A stretch of DNA of 64,000 nucleotides from Flavobacteriaceae bacterium PS02338 (GCA_029959615.1 JASCOD010000001.1:682001-746000); one strand, 5' to 3'; shown: positions 35,225 through 44,217, numbered from the stretch's first letter. The notes: a model not told the origin generated them from the sequence alone. Translations and numbers: made by a program.

Positions 35225-36610
35225 ATGAACAAACGTTTAAATAGTCTAGATGCTTTTAGAGGGCTTGCCATACTTTGTATGGTGCTCTCTAGTAGCATTG
35301 CTTTTGGTGAGATGATGCCTGCTTGGATGTTTCATGCACAGGTTCCTCCGCCAAACCACATCTTTAACCCAAATCTACCTGGCATTACCTGGGTAGACTT
35401 AGTGTTCCCGTTTTTCTTGTTTTCGATGGGGGCAGCCATTCCTTTAGCGCTGAATAAAAAAGCAGAAACGGAGCCATTTCATAAAATCTTTCTACAGCTA
35501 TTTACACGTTTAGTGCTTTTAGCTTTCTTTGCCATTTTTACTTTTCATGCAAGGGCTTGGGTGATGGAAAAAGCACCAAGCACATTTACACATCTTATTT
35601 CAATTGTAGCATTTGCCTGTCTTTTCCTTATCTATGGCAACTGGAATTCATTCATAAACACCAAAATTGCCGCAGCTTTAAAAACTATCGGCATTAGCTT
35701 AGCTGTTGCTTTCTTAGGTTTCTATTCTTTTGCCTACGGCGATTTCAGTTTGGCTAAAAGCGACATCATTATTATCGTTTTAGCTAATATGGCTTTCTTC
35801 GGTGGATTGATTTGGTATTTTACCCGCAAGCAACCAATTTGGAGAATCGCTATCCTACCTTTTGTAATGGCGGTATTTTTAGCTTCCAAAGATCAAGGTA
35901 GCATTAACGAATTAGTTTTCAATTTATCGCCTGCCAATTGGATCTACAAGTTCTACTATCTGAAGTACTTATTTATCATTATTCCTGGAACATTGGCCGG
36001 AGAATGGTTTATCAAAGAAGGTAAAAACGAAAATGCGGAAGCAGCTCCAAAGAAAACTTTATTACTGATTACCGCCATAGCAAGCACCTTAGTTTTTGTA
36101 AACCTATGGGGGTTATTTACTAGAAATTTAGAAATAAATCTAATAATTAACTTCACTGGTTGTGCTTGGTTATTATTCCTTGCTAAGGAAGTAAAACAAA
36201 GTGAACTGATTAACAGAATGATTAACGCAGGTACATATCTGCTGTTGTTAGGTTTGTTTTTTGAAGCTTACGAAGGCGGAATTAAAAAAGATTTTTCTAC
36301 TTACAGCTATTACTTCGTTTGCTCTGGATTATCATTTTTAACCCTGTTATCTTTCAATTTAATTGAAAAATTGGGTTATCTGAAATCGGCAACAAACTTT
36401 TTGGCTAGCAACGGCAAAAACCCAATGATTGCCTACACCACAGGAAATTTATTGCTTATCCCATTATTAAAAATTACTACGCTCTCTACTTTGCTAGATG
36501 CCATGAACACCAGTGCCCTTATCGGCCTTGCCAGAGGTATTATCTTTACTGGTATAGTTGCATTAATTACTGTATTCTTTACACGCATTAAATTTTTCTG
36601 GAAAACCTAA
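35225..36610 (+). CDS. DUF5009 (NagX-like) polytopic membrane protein
   Basis: 461 residues with about 11-12 transmembrane helices. It begins MNKRLNSLDAFRGLAILCMV, the Acyl_transf_3/HGSNAT-like LDxxRGxxxxxM signature, and continues with HIFNPNLPGITWVDLVFPFFLFSMG, seen in the DUF5009 family that includes NagX proteins encoded in GlcNAc-use clusters. HGSNAT acetylates glucosamine across membranes; whether this family does the same is not settled. It precedes the transporter gene by 10 bp. The context supports amino-sugar handling at the inner membrane. Confidence 0.82.
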   Translation: MNKRLNSLDAFRGLAILCMVLSSSIAFGEMMPAWMFHAQVPPPNHIFNPNLPGITWVDLVFPFFLFSMGAAIPLALNKKAETEPFHKIFLQLFTRLVLLAFFAIFTFHARAWVMEKAPSTFTHLISIVAFACLFLIYGNWNSFINTKIAAALKTIGISLAVAFLGFYSFAYGDFSLAKSDIIIIVLANMAFFGGLIWYFTRKQPIWRIAILPFVMAVFLASKDQGSINELVFNLSPANWIYKFYYLKYLFIIIPGTLAGEWFIKEGKNENAEAAPKKTLLLITAIASTLVFVNLWGLFTRNLEINLIINFTGCAWLLFLAKEVKQSELINRMINAGTYLLLLGLFFEAYEGGIKKDFSTYSYYFVCSGLSFLTLLSFNLIEKLGYLKSATNFLASNGKNPMIAYTTGNLLLIPLLKITTLSTLLDAMNTSALIGLARGIIFTGIVALITVFFTRIKFFWKT

Positions 36611-36620
36611 CAAACACGCA

Positions 36621-37922
36621 GTGGATCAAATAAAAACTAAAAACATCAACCCAATTCTTTGGATACCAAGCACATGGTTTGCCATGGGTTTACCCAACTT
36701 GGTACTAGGGGGTACTTTACTGTCACTATTGTACAAGAATATGGGTTTTTCAGATACTGAGATTACCGTTTACACTGGCATCATTATTTTACCCTGGAGC
36801 TTCAAACCGCTTTGGGGCCCATTTATGGAATTGTACAAAACCAAAAAGTTTTACATCTATGGTTCTCAAATCCTTTGTGGTCTATTATTCGCCGTTGCAG
36901 CTGGTTTGTTGTTTCTAGATAATTTCTTTGCGGCTTCTGTTGTCGTTTTCTTATTGATTGCATTTTTAGGTGCTACCCAAGATATCGCTGCCGATGGCCT
37001 ATATCTACAATCTTTAAACAATAAAGATCAAGCTAAATACGTAGGTTGGCAAGGAACTTTTTACAACTTCGCCAAACTGTTTTCAAACGGCGGAATGGTA
37101 TTTTTAGTAGGTGTACTTATTCCGCTTTACGGTAATACCAAAGCTTGGGCTACAGTATTGTTGGTTTATGCTGCCGTGATGTTTTTACTCGGTTTGTACA
37201 ATAGGAAGGTTTTACCTCAAACACAAACTCAGGTGCAGGTACAAACTACCGCACAAGTTTGGCAAACCTTAAGCGATGTAATCACCAGCTTTTTCAAAAA
37301 GAAACACATTTGGTTTGGTATCCTATTCATTGTTTTATATCGCTTTGCGGAAGGACAAGCCATTAAGATTATGCCCTTGTTTTTTAAAGCAACCAAAGCT
37401 GTTGGTGGTTTAGAACTTAGTGAAGCCACTTTAGGCATGCTTACAGGTATTTATGGCACTATTGCTTTCGTACTGGGTTCGTTAACTGCTGGTTATTTCG
37501 TTTCTAACAAAGGATTGAACCGTAAGACCTTACTATTGCTTTGCGCTTGCTTTAACCTGCCGTTTATTACTTATGCGTATTTAGCATTTACGCAGACATC
37601 AAACCTGTTCATTATTGGTGGTGCAGTCGCTATCGAACATTTTGGTTACGGCTTTGGCTTCATTGGTATCATTCTTTTTATCATGCAGCAAATTGCACCA
37701 GGTAAATACCAAATGGCACATTATGCTTTTGGTAGCGCCATCACCTATTTTGGGTACACTTTAGCTAGTATGATTAGCGGTCCAATTAGCGATTACTTGG
37801 GCTACAAAGATTTTTTCATTTGGGTGCTCTTTGCAACTATTCCAGCTTTTATTGCCACTTGGATTGTGCCTTTGAAAAAAGCTGAAGAAGAAACCAACGA
37901 AGGAGAGTTGATTAAAGAATAA
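36621..37922 (+). CDS. MFS transporter, AmpG/PAT-like
   Basis: 433 residues with 12 predicted helices and a GTG start at 36621. The segment FLGATQDIAADGLYLQSL is characteristic of the AmpG/acetyl-CoA (PAT, SLC33) branch of MFS. Other typical parts are WSFKPLWGPFMELY and GFGFIGIILFIMQQIAPGKYQMAHYAFGSA. AmpG imports GlcNAc-anhydroMurNAc, so import of an amino-sugar mono- or disaccharide is a reasonable guess here. It is 10 bp behind DUF5009 and 1 bp before the first SGNH gene, so it is tightly coupled. Confidence 0.88.
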   Translation: MDQIKTKNINPILWIPSTWFAMGLPNLVLGGTLLSLLYKNMGFSDTEITVYTGIIILPWSFKPLWGPFMELYKTKKFYIYGSQILCGLLFAVAAGLLFLDNFFAASVVVFLLIAFLGATQDIAADGLYLQSLNNKDQAKYVGWQGTFYNFAKLFSNGGMVFLVGVLIPLYGNTKAWATVLLVYAAVMFLLGLYNRKVLPQTQTQVQVQTTAQVWQTLSDVITSFFKKKHIWFGILFIVLYRFAEGQAIKIMPLFFKATKAVGGLELSEATLGMLTGIYGTIAFVLGSLTAGYFVSNKGLNRKTLLLLCACFNLPFITYAYLAFTQTSNLFIIGGAVAIEHFGYGFGFIGIILFIMQQIAPGKYQMAHYAFGSAITYFGYTLASMISGPISDYLGYKDFFIWVLFATIPAFIATWIVPLKKAEEETNEGELIKE

Positions 37923-37923
37923 C

Positions 37924-38601
37924 ATGAAGAAATTACTATATACTTTTTACTTTATCGTTGCTGCTCATTTAGTCAATGCGCAAGAAACCATTGTTGTAGA
38001 TAGTGGCTACGTAAATAGCCACTATACGCAACGTTTAGATTTTTTCAGGAAAATGCCCAACCGTAAAGGCGAGATTGCTTTTGTAGGCAACAGCTTAACA
38101 GAAGGTGGTAAATGGCAAGAACTACTGCGGAAGAAAAATATCATTAACCGCGGCATTAGTGGTGATATAACTTATGGCATTTTAGCCCGTTTAGATGAAG
38201 TTTTAGAATCGAAGCCTGCGAAAATATTCTTGTTGAGTGGTGTAAATGATATGAAACGCGGCACTCCAAATGAGGTCATTCTTGCGAATTTCAAACGCAT
38301 GATTGTGATGGTAAAAACGCAATCGCCAAAGACTAAACTGTATATGCAAAGCTTGCTGCCAGTTAACGAATCCATGTTACCTGCAACTTACGCTCAAGTT
38401 AAAAACAGTAAAATTAACGATTTGAACCAAAAGCTAGAGGCGCTTTGTAGAGAAATGGGTGTGCTTTACATTAATCTTCATCCAGCTCTAGCTGATGAAA
38501 AAGGAAGCTTAAAAAAGGAATTAAGTATCGATGGACTGCATTTACGTCAAGCTTCTTATGTGTATTGGGCTGAGGAATTAAAAAGATTAAAGGTTATTTA
38601 A
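37924..38601 (+). CDS. SGNH/GDSL hydrolase 1, secreted
   Basis: 225 residues with a signal peptide ending VNAQ. SGNH blocks: IAFVGNSLTEGG (block I, Ser near residue 58), NRGISGD (Gly, block II), LLSGVNDMKRG (Asn, block III) and DGLHLR (Asp and His, block V). The family removes acetyl or other acyl groups, including from sialic acid and GlcNAc derivatives. It is packed 1 bp after the transporter and 2 bp before its paralogue. It probably deacylates sugars in the periplasm. Confidence 0.88.
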   Translation: MKKLLYTFYFIVAAHLVNAQETIVVDSGYVNSHYTQRLDFFRKMPNRKGEIAFVGNSLTEGGKWQELLRKKNIINRGISGDITYGILARLDEVLESKPAKIFLLSGVNDMKRGTPNEVILANFKRMIVMVKTQSPKTKLYMQSLLPVNESMLPATYAQVKNSKINDLNQKLEALCREMGVLYINLHPALADEKGSLKKELSIDGLHLRQASYVYWAEELKRLKVI

Positions 38602-38603
38602 GG

Positions 38604-39383
38604 ATGAAGAAGTTACAAGAAAATAAATTGAATCGTCATTGCGAGGTAGGAAGCAATCCTACAACCATGGGCTATTTCTCTCGCTTTAAGATTGCTTCCT
38701 ACCTCGCAATGACGGCAGGACTCATAACAACAATCGCCCTCTTTAATACCACACAAGCACAAACAGTAAAAATTGATAGCAATTACGCCAATTGGTACTA
38801 CCAACAACGCATGGAGTATTTTGCCAAAACGCCTATCCCTAAAAACGCGATTATCTTTTTAGGAAACAGCATCACAGAAAGAGCAGAGTGGCAAGAATTG
38901 TTGGCAGACGGCAAATATCCGGTAGTAAACAGAGGCATTGGAGGCGATAACTCCTTTGGCATTTTAGCAAGGATGGACGAAATCGTAGCTGCGAGACCTA
39001 AAGCCATTTACCTAATGGACGGCATTAACGACCAGTTTCGCAAACTGCCTCATGACGTAAGCGTATATAATTACAAACGCATCATTAGGAAGATTAAACA
39101 ACAATCCCCAAAAACAAAAATTTACGTAGAAAGCTGCTTGCCCATTAACGAAAGCATGACCAAAGAGGCTTACACCAAAGACCGCAACGTTTTAGTACCA
39201 GCACTCAATAAAAAAATTAAAGCATTGGCCGAAGAAGAAGGTGTGACCTACATCGACATCTGTCCGCTATTTCAAGATGATAAAGGTGTATTGAAGCAAG
39301 AAGTTACGATGGATGGCGTGCATTTGAAAGCCGCAGCCTACATCGACTGGATAAAATATTTAAAAGACAACAAATACTTGTAA
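38604..39383 (+). CDS. SGNH/GDSL hydrolase 2, N-terminus disrupted by a repeat
   Basis: A paralogue of SGNH 1 with blocks IIFLGNSITERAEW, NRGIGGDNS, LMDGINDQFRK and MDGVHLKAAAYIDW. The frame from 38604 has 259 residues, about 35 more than SGNH 1. The excess (about residues 11-36) is encoded by a 25-bp perfect inverted repeat and its spacer inserted in frame. The remaining export signal reads MTAGLITTIALFNTTQAQ from Met36 (38709). Translation from either Met is possible; export efficiency may be changed. The likely role is deacylation of PUL sugars. Confidence 0.85.
   Translation: MKKLQENKLNRHCEVGSNPTTMGYFSRFKIASYLAMTAGLITTIALFNTTQAQTVKIDSNYANWYYQQRMEYFAKTPIPKNAIIFLGNSITERAEWQELLADGKYPVVNRGIGGDNSFGILARMDEIVAARPKAIYLMDGINDQFRKLPHDVSVYNYKRIIRKIKQQSPKTKIYVESCLPINESMTKEAYTKDRNVLVPALNKKIKALAEEEGVTYIDICPLFQDDKGVLKQEVTMDGVHLKAAAYIDWIKYLKDNKYL
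38634..38714. repeat. REP-like inverted repeat inserted in the SGNH 2 gene
   Basis: Arms of 25 bp (38634-38658 and 38690-38714; CGTCATTGCGAGGTAGGAAG at the left edge) are perfectly complementary around a 31-nt spacer. The right arm is related to 14868-14897. This is an extragenic repeat family member sitting in a coding frame. Confidence 0.9.
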
Positions 39384-39426
39384 TGGTTAAACAAACCTTA
39401 CATCAACAATTAACATAACATAGAGA

Positions 39427-40359
39427 ATGAGAATAACGGGAACTTTTATTGATGAGATCTCTCACGATATCCCACACCAAAACTGGGGAAGAGAAGAATG
39501 GGCAAAGGATTTTGCGCACATGAAGGCAATGGGGATTGATACAGTAATTCTCATTAGGAGTGGTTACCGCAGGTTTATCACCTATCCTTCGGTTTACCTA
39601 AAAAATAAATTTGGCTGCTACGAACCACCTATCGATTTGGTAGAACTGTATTTAGAACTGGCAGATGAGCACGATATGAAGTTCTATTTCGGTTTGTACG
39701 ACAGTGGCCATTATTGGGATACAGGAAATTTACAACACGAAATTGACGCCAACCGCTACGTGATCGACGAAGTATGGGCAAGATACGGGCACCACAAAAG
39801 TTTCGGTGGTTGGTATCTAAGCATGGAAATCAGTCGCCGCACCAAAGGAGCTACTGAAGCTTTTAATACTTTGGGCTTGCAGTGCAAAGGCGTTAGCAAT
39901 GGCTTGCCAACTTTCATTTCTCCATGGATTGACGGCAAAAAAGCGGTAATGGCCGCAGAAGCAACCTTAACCAAAGAAAATGCAGTGTCCTTAAAAGAAC
40001 ACGAAGACGAATGGTCGGAGATTTTTTCTGGATTGAAAGGCTCTATCGATGCTGTTGCCTTTCAAGATGGCCACGTAGATTACCACGAACTACAAGATTT
40101 CTTTGAAGTGAACAAGAAAATGGCAGACAAATTCGGTTTACAGTGTTGGACCAATGCCGAAAGTTTCGACCGTGATATGCCCATCAAGTTTTTACCTATC
40201 AAATTTGAAAAATTAAGATTAAAACTAGAAGCAGCAAGAAAAGCAGGTTACGATAAAGCCATCACTTTCGAATTCTCACACTTTATGAGCCCTCAATCAG
40301 CCTATCTGCAAGCGCAACACCTTTATAATAGATACCAAGAATACGCAAAGACTTTATAA
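39427..40359 (+). CDS. DUF4434 protein, cytoplasmic TIM-barrel-like
   Basis: 310 residues without a signal peptide. It begins MRITGTFIDEISHDIPHQNWG and has EEWAKDFAHMKAMGIDTVILIRSGY, KFYFGLYDSGHYW, FGGWYLSMEISRR and VAFQDGHVDYHELQDF, which match the DUF4434 family, a predicted glycosidase-type barrel. Acidic residues in the GWYLSMEIS and TNAESFDRD segments could be catalytic. It lies 43 bp after SGNH 2 and 1 bp before the epimerase gene, so it likely acts in the cytoplasm on an imported sugar. No enzymatic reaction is proven for it. Confidence 0.8.
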   Translation: MRITGTFIDEISHDIPHQNWGREEWAKDFAHMKAMGIDTVILIRSGYRRFITYPSVYLKNKFGCYEPPIDLVELYLELADEHDMKFYFGLYDSGHYWDTGNLQHEIDANRYVIDEVWARYGHHKSFGGWYLSMEISRRTKGATEAFNTLGLQCKGVSNGLPTFISPWIDGKKAVMAAEATLTKENAVSLKEHEDEWSEIFSGLKGSIDAVAFQDGHVDYHELQDFFEVNKKMADKFGLQCWTNAESFDRDMPIKFLPIKFEKLRLKLEAARKAGYDKAITFEFSHFMSPQSAYLQAQHLYNRYQEYAKTL

Positions 40360-40360
40360 C

Positions 40361-41536
40361 ATGAACAAGTACATAGATATATACAAGAACGAATTGCTAA
40401 ACGAGATTGTTCCTTTTTGGAGCAAAAACTCTTTAGATAAAGATGCAGGGGGATATTTTACCTGTTTAGATGCCAAAGGAAATGTTTACGATACTGATAA
40501 GTTTGCGTGGTTACAAGGCCGTCAAATCTGGACGTATTCGATGCTTTTTGATAAAGTAGAAGCCAAACAAGAATGGAAAGATATCGCAGAGCTAGGTGCT
40601 TCTTTCATGAGAAAACACGGTAGAGATGCCAATGGCGATTGGTATTTTTCTTTCACCAAAAGAGGAAAACCTTTGGTGCAGCCTTACAATATTTTCTCAG
40701 ATTGCTTCGCCTCAATGGGTTTTGGTGCACTTTGTAAAATCAACAATAGTGATGAAGATGCCAACCTAGCATTGACAACCTTCAACAGAATTTTAGAAAA
40801 AAGAAATAAACCCAAAGGAAAATACAGTAAAGGCTTTCCGGGAACTAGAGATTTAAAGAACTTCTCATTACCAATGATTTTGTGTAACCTATCTTTAGAG
40901 CTGGAGCATTTACTAGATCAATCGACCATTGACGGCTTAATAGATGAGGTTTTACACGAGGTGATGTCTGTATTCTATCAACCACAATCTGGGTTGATTT
41001 TAGAGAACGTTCATCAAGACGGTAGCTTTTCTGATTCTTTTGAAGGAAGAGTGGTAAACCCTGGTCACATTATAGAAGCAATGTGGTTTATTATGGATTT
41101 GGCCGTTAGAAAAAATGATACCGAATTAGTAAATAAAGCATTAGAGATTGCTTTCAATGCACTAGAGTTTGGCTGGGATGAAAAACATGAAGGCATCCTT
41201 TACTTCAAAGATATCAAAGGCCATCCTGTACAGCAATTAGAATGGGATCAGAAACTTTGGTGGGTACACGTAGAAGCTTTGGTAACCATGGCAAAAGGCT
41301 ATGCCATTACCCAAAACGAAAAATGTGCTGTTTGGTTCGAAAAACTACACAACTACACTTGGAAAAGCTTTAGAGATTTAGAAAACGGAGGCGAGTGGTA
41401 TGGCTATCTAAACCGAAGAGGAGAAGTTTCTATTCCTGCAAAGGGAGGTAAATGGAAAGGTTGTTTCCACATTCCGAGAGCATTATATCAGGTTTATAAT
41501 ACTTTAGAAAAAGTAGCAGAACCCGCAAAAATTTAA
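40361..41536 (+). CDS. AGE-family epimerase (N-acylglucosamine 2-epimerase-like)
   Basis: 391 residues forming an (alpha/alpha)6 barrel. The signature RVVNPGHIIEAMWF (about 227-240) contains the first catalytic His; WDQKLWWVHVEAL and WKGCFHIPRALYQVY carry the second His and neighbours. Family members interconvert GlcNAc and ManNAc, or glucose/mannose-ended disaccharides. It is cytoplasmic, with no signal peptide, coupled to DUF4434 by a 1-bp gap, and is the last gene before the terminator. In a GH20 locus GlcNAc/ManNAc is the leading guess, but cellobiose or mannobiose epimerases share these motifs. Confidence 0.88.
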   Translation: MNKYIDIYKNELLNEIVPFWSKNSLDKDAGGYFTCLDAKGNVYDTDKFAWLQGRQIWTYSMLFDKVEAKQEWKDIAELGASFMRKHGRDANGDWYFSFTKRGKPLVQPYNIFSDCFASMGFGALCKINNSDEDANLALTTFNRILEKRNKPKGKYSKGFPGTRDLKNFSLPMILCNLSLELEHLLDQSTIDGLIDEVLHEVMSVFYQPQSGLILENVHQDGSFSDSFEGRVVNPGHIIEAMWFIMDLAVRKNDTELVNKALEIAFNALEFGWDEKHEGILYFKDIKGHPVQQLEWDQKLWWVHVEALVTMAKGYAITQNEKCAVWFEKLHNYTWKSFRDLENGGEWYGYLNRRGEVSIPAKGGKWKGCFHIPRALYQVYNTLEKVAEPAKI

Positions 41537-41540
41537 CAAC

Positions 41541-41575
41541 AACAAAGGGATGTTCAATTTGAGCATCCCTTTGTT
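41541..41575. terminator. Bidirectional terminator between PUL and sigma operon
   Basis: A perfect 12-bp stem AACAAAGGGATG / CATCCCTTTGTT (41541-41552, 41564-41575) with an 11-nt loop lies between two convergent genes. Confidence 0.75.
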
Positions 41576-41592
41576 ACTATGATTAATTAGTT

Positions 41593-42978
41593 CTAATTAA
41601 CCCTAAAAGTCACCGAGTTATATTTCACACTCACCTTTACATTAGAAGCCCCGACCCTACCAATGGTACCAGTATATTCCTTGGTCGAGCTTCCTCTATC
41701 ATCATTATCTCCCACTCTTTTTGCATTAATGTTCTCTCCAGCTTTAAAGCTTGCGTTGTGCGTATCTACATTTAAATTACCGCCATAATTAGAAGCAAAA
41801 CCTAAATTCACGGTTAAATAATCAGTGTCTATATTAACTATTTTGCTACTAGCTTCTACTTTTTCTACAGAAAATCGGCCTCCATATTGAGATTTTGCAG
41901 TCAAATTCCCCAACAACCGACCAACTCTTACGCTAGCGTATTGCGAGGTAAGGCTTAGGTTGTCAACTTGTTCAATATTCAATCCGCCGCCATATTGTAC
42001 TTTAATCCCAGCATCGCCCTTAATAGCTCCAACTTTCACCGAAGCATACTGTGCATCTAAATCTAGATTGCCTCCTACCGAAGCGATGGCTAAACCACTA
42101 CCATATTGTTGCCTAATGCTTGCATTCCTTTTGATATCGCCAATACCAACGGTAGCATATTGGGCATTTAGATTTAGATCTCCGATAGATGCAATGGTTA
42201 GGCCACTCCCGTATTGTTGTTTAATAGTTGCCTTGTTTACGTTTTTCAAATCTACGCTAGTATATTGGGCAGAAATGAAGTTGTTAGCATTGTTCAGATC
42301 TCCCGTAATCAATTTTCCGTATTGTACTTTTAGAGCTGTAGGTCCGTAAAAATCGCCCAGTTCTACATTTCCATATTGCTGAGAAACTGTTAAAGCGGCA
42401 GTAGAAGGCAGATAAACCGTAATAAAGATTTTAACTTCCCTACGCCACCTTTTACCATTTCTATTCCCATTTCCATTCCTATCTTCCATTTGGGTTTTAA
42501 AAACAGCATCGTCTCCGTTCTTAAAAGCAGAAATAGATACATTATCGATAAGCTTTTGCGCTTCGTCATTAGAGTTGGCAAAAGCCCGAATGTCTGCGTC
42601 AAGCTTTACTTCACCTCTATCCCAAGTTTTAACTATGATGTTGCCATAGATATTTGAGATGTTTACTTTGTCATTCTTTCCAATACCAAAAGATTTCGAA
42701 AACGTTTTTGTCTTTTGTGGATCATCATACTGACCTTGTTGTAAACTAGATATGGTATAACTTTCAGTAAAGACCTCTGTTTTTCCATTCTTTACCGCTT
42801 TGCTATGAGTAGGTGTTGTTACGGTTGATTTCGAAACATCTGTTGATGTACTATTGCTATATAAGTCTGTTTGTACGGCAGAAGGCGTTGGTGGTGTAGG
42901 TGGCAATCCTCTCATTTGTGCACTCAGTTGCATAACTAACCCGAATACGGTTGATATGCTAAATATGATTGTTTTCAT
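41593..42978 (-). CDS. Secreted DUF4097-like beta-repeat protein
   Basis: 461 residues with a signal peptide ending QLSAQ. After a Ser/Thr/Pro-rich part, a right-handed beta-solenoid-like region starts near residue 95 (KVNISNIYGNIIVKTWDRGEVKLDA). From about 205 it shows at least six repeats of about 36-40 residues. They alternate KQQYGSGLTIASIGDLNLNAQ-like strands with the unit YATVGIGDIKRN. DUF4097 proteins are putative adhesins or envelope-stress effectors. It ends the ECF sigma/anti-sigma operon, with 76 bp to the anti-sigma gene, so it is probably a target or output of that system. Confidence 0.78.
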   Translation of the reverse strand: MKTIIFSISTVFGLVMQLSAQMRGLPPTPPTPSAVQTDLYSNSTSTDVSKSTVTTPTHSKAVKNGKTEVFTESYTISSLQQGQYDDPQKTKTFSKSFGIGKNDKVNISNIYGNIIVKTWDRGEVKLDADIRAFANSNDEAQKLIDNVSISAFKNGDDAVFKTQMEDRNGNGNRNGKRWRREVKIFITVYLPSTAALTVSQQYGNVELGDFYGPTALKVQYGKLITGDLNNANNFISAQYTSVDLKNVNKATIKQQYGSGLTIASIGDLNLNAQYATVGIGDIKRNASIRQQYGSGLAIASVGGNLDLDAQYASVKVGAIKGDAGIKVQYGGGLNIEQVDNLSLTSQYASVRVGRLLGNLTAKSQYGGRFSVEKVEASSKIVNIDTDYLTVNLGFASNYGGNLNVDTHNASFKAGENINAKRVGDNDDRGSSTKEYTGTIGRVGASNVKVSVKYNSVTFRVN

Positions 42979-43054
42979 CTTTCCTTTTTTAAAACTTGAT
43001 TTGGTAGAAAAACCTGCTTTAATCCCATTATAACCGACGTCGAACGAAATAATA

Positions 43055-43588
43055 TTAAATAGTCTTTTCTTCTTTTTTATATTGATTAACTTGATTGATA
43101 ATATATAGTTGTTGACTAATCATCTGTAATTGTATTTCCAGATTTTTCATCATCGCTTTGCCAACAAGGCCTTTATTAGGGCTCGTTTGTAATTGCCTTT
43201 TCAGCTCTTGATAATCATTATCCAACTTACTCATATCGGTGATAAACTGCTTATAAAGCTCCGGATCTGTAGTCGCAAAAATTTGAAGGCTATCTCTCTT
43301 TTCTTCTATCAGATTAGTAAATCTCACTTCCTTTTTCCCCAATCCTGGATTAATATCTGCCACCAAAATCTCAGCGCTTCTTCTTTGGTACTGGTACCCG
43401 AAATAAATCCCTACCGTTAGTATCAACATCGCGGCAATGCTCATCCATTGATACATACCAAAAGTTTTCTTTTTTGGCTGTTTTTTATCTAGTTCGGCTG
43501 CTATTTTACCCCACAACTGATCAGATGGACCTTTTATTTCAAATTCTTTCTTGTTATCTCTTACAAACCCCTCTAATTTATTGCTCAT
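43055..43588 (-). CDS. Putative anti-sigma factor, single-pass membrane protein
   Basis: 177 residues: an N-terminal cytoplasmic part (about 1-45, LEGFVRDNKKEFEIKGPSDQLWGKIAAEL), one transmembrane helix (about 47-65, WMSIAAMLILTVGIYFGYQY) and a charged helical periplasmic domain that ends in a coiled-coil-like NLEIQLQMISQQLYIINQVNQY. The short N-terminal domain and single helix are what an anti-sigma factor needs, and it directly follows the ECF sigma gene. No classical zinc anti-sigma motif (HxxxCxxC) is present. The assignment rests on architecture and context. Confidence 0.7.
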   Translation of the reverse strand: MSNKLEGFVRDNKKEFEIKGPSDQLWGKIAAELDKKQPKKKTFGMYQWMSIAAMLILTVGIYFGYQYQRRSAEILVADINPGLGKKEVRFTNLIEEKRDSLQIFATTDPELYKQFITDMSKLDNDYQELKRQLQTSPNKGLVGKAMMKNLEIQLQMISQQLYIINQVNQYKKEEKTI

Positions 43589-43665
43589 CTTGCTACTCCT
43601 TTCATCTGTTGTTTTTTATTTTTTCTCCATGGTCAGATGGAGCTTACATTCGTTTTAAGTACGAC

Positions 43666-44217
43666 TTAAAACAGGTGACGTTTCGTTATTAATAAACTAT
43701 TCAACTTTCTTTTTGCTCGCATATATTGTGTACGCGATGTATTTTCTGTAATTTTTAAAATATGTGCGATTTCTTCATGGTCATATCCTTCAAAAAGGTA
43801 CAAACTCAACACCACCCTATAGCCATCTGGTAGTTCTGCCATCGCACTTTTTATAGCTTCTACCTTCAAATGCGTTTCTTCTAAATCCGATTCCTGTTCA
43901 TCAAGTACGTCTACCTCATCAACACTAACCGTTTCCATTTTTCGCTTACGTAAATAATTAATAGACCGATTAATCACGATTTGTTTTAACCACAAACCAA
44001 AAGTTGTTTCCTGCCTAAAATCTGCGATACGGTTAAAAGCGTCTAAAAAAGCTTCCTGCAACACATCTTCAGCTTCGGCATCATCATTAACAATTCGTAA
44101 CGCCACATTGTACATAGCCGTAGCATACAACTTGTATATTTCAAATTGTGCCTTGCGACTGCCCTTACGACACTCGTTTACTAAATCTGCATGCTTGTCT
44201 ATGTAAACTGTTTCCAA
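43666..44217 (-). CDS. ECF-type RNA polymerase sigma-70 factor
   Basis: 183 residues. Region 2 is seen in AMYNVALRIVNDDAEAEDVLQEAFLDAFNRIADFRQETTFGLWLKQIVINRSINYLRK, and region 4 in MAELPDGYRVVLSLYLFEGYDHEEIAHILKITENTSRTQYMRAKRKL, which is the helix-turn-helix for -35 recognition. The linker is acidic (DEVDVLDEQESDLEETH). It lies at the head of a three-gene operon with a membrane anti-sigma and a DUF4097 protein, so it probably responds to envelope conditions. Confidence 0.9.
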   Translation of the reverse strand: METVYIDKHADLVNECRKGSRKAQFEIYKLYATAMYNVALRIVNDDAEAEDVLQEAFLDAFNRIADFRQETTFGLWLKQIVINRSINYLRKRKMETVSVDEVDVLDEQESDLEETHLKVEAIKSAMAELPDGYRVVLSLYLFEGYDHEEIAHILKITENTSRTQYMRAKRKLNSLLITKRHLF

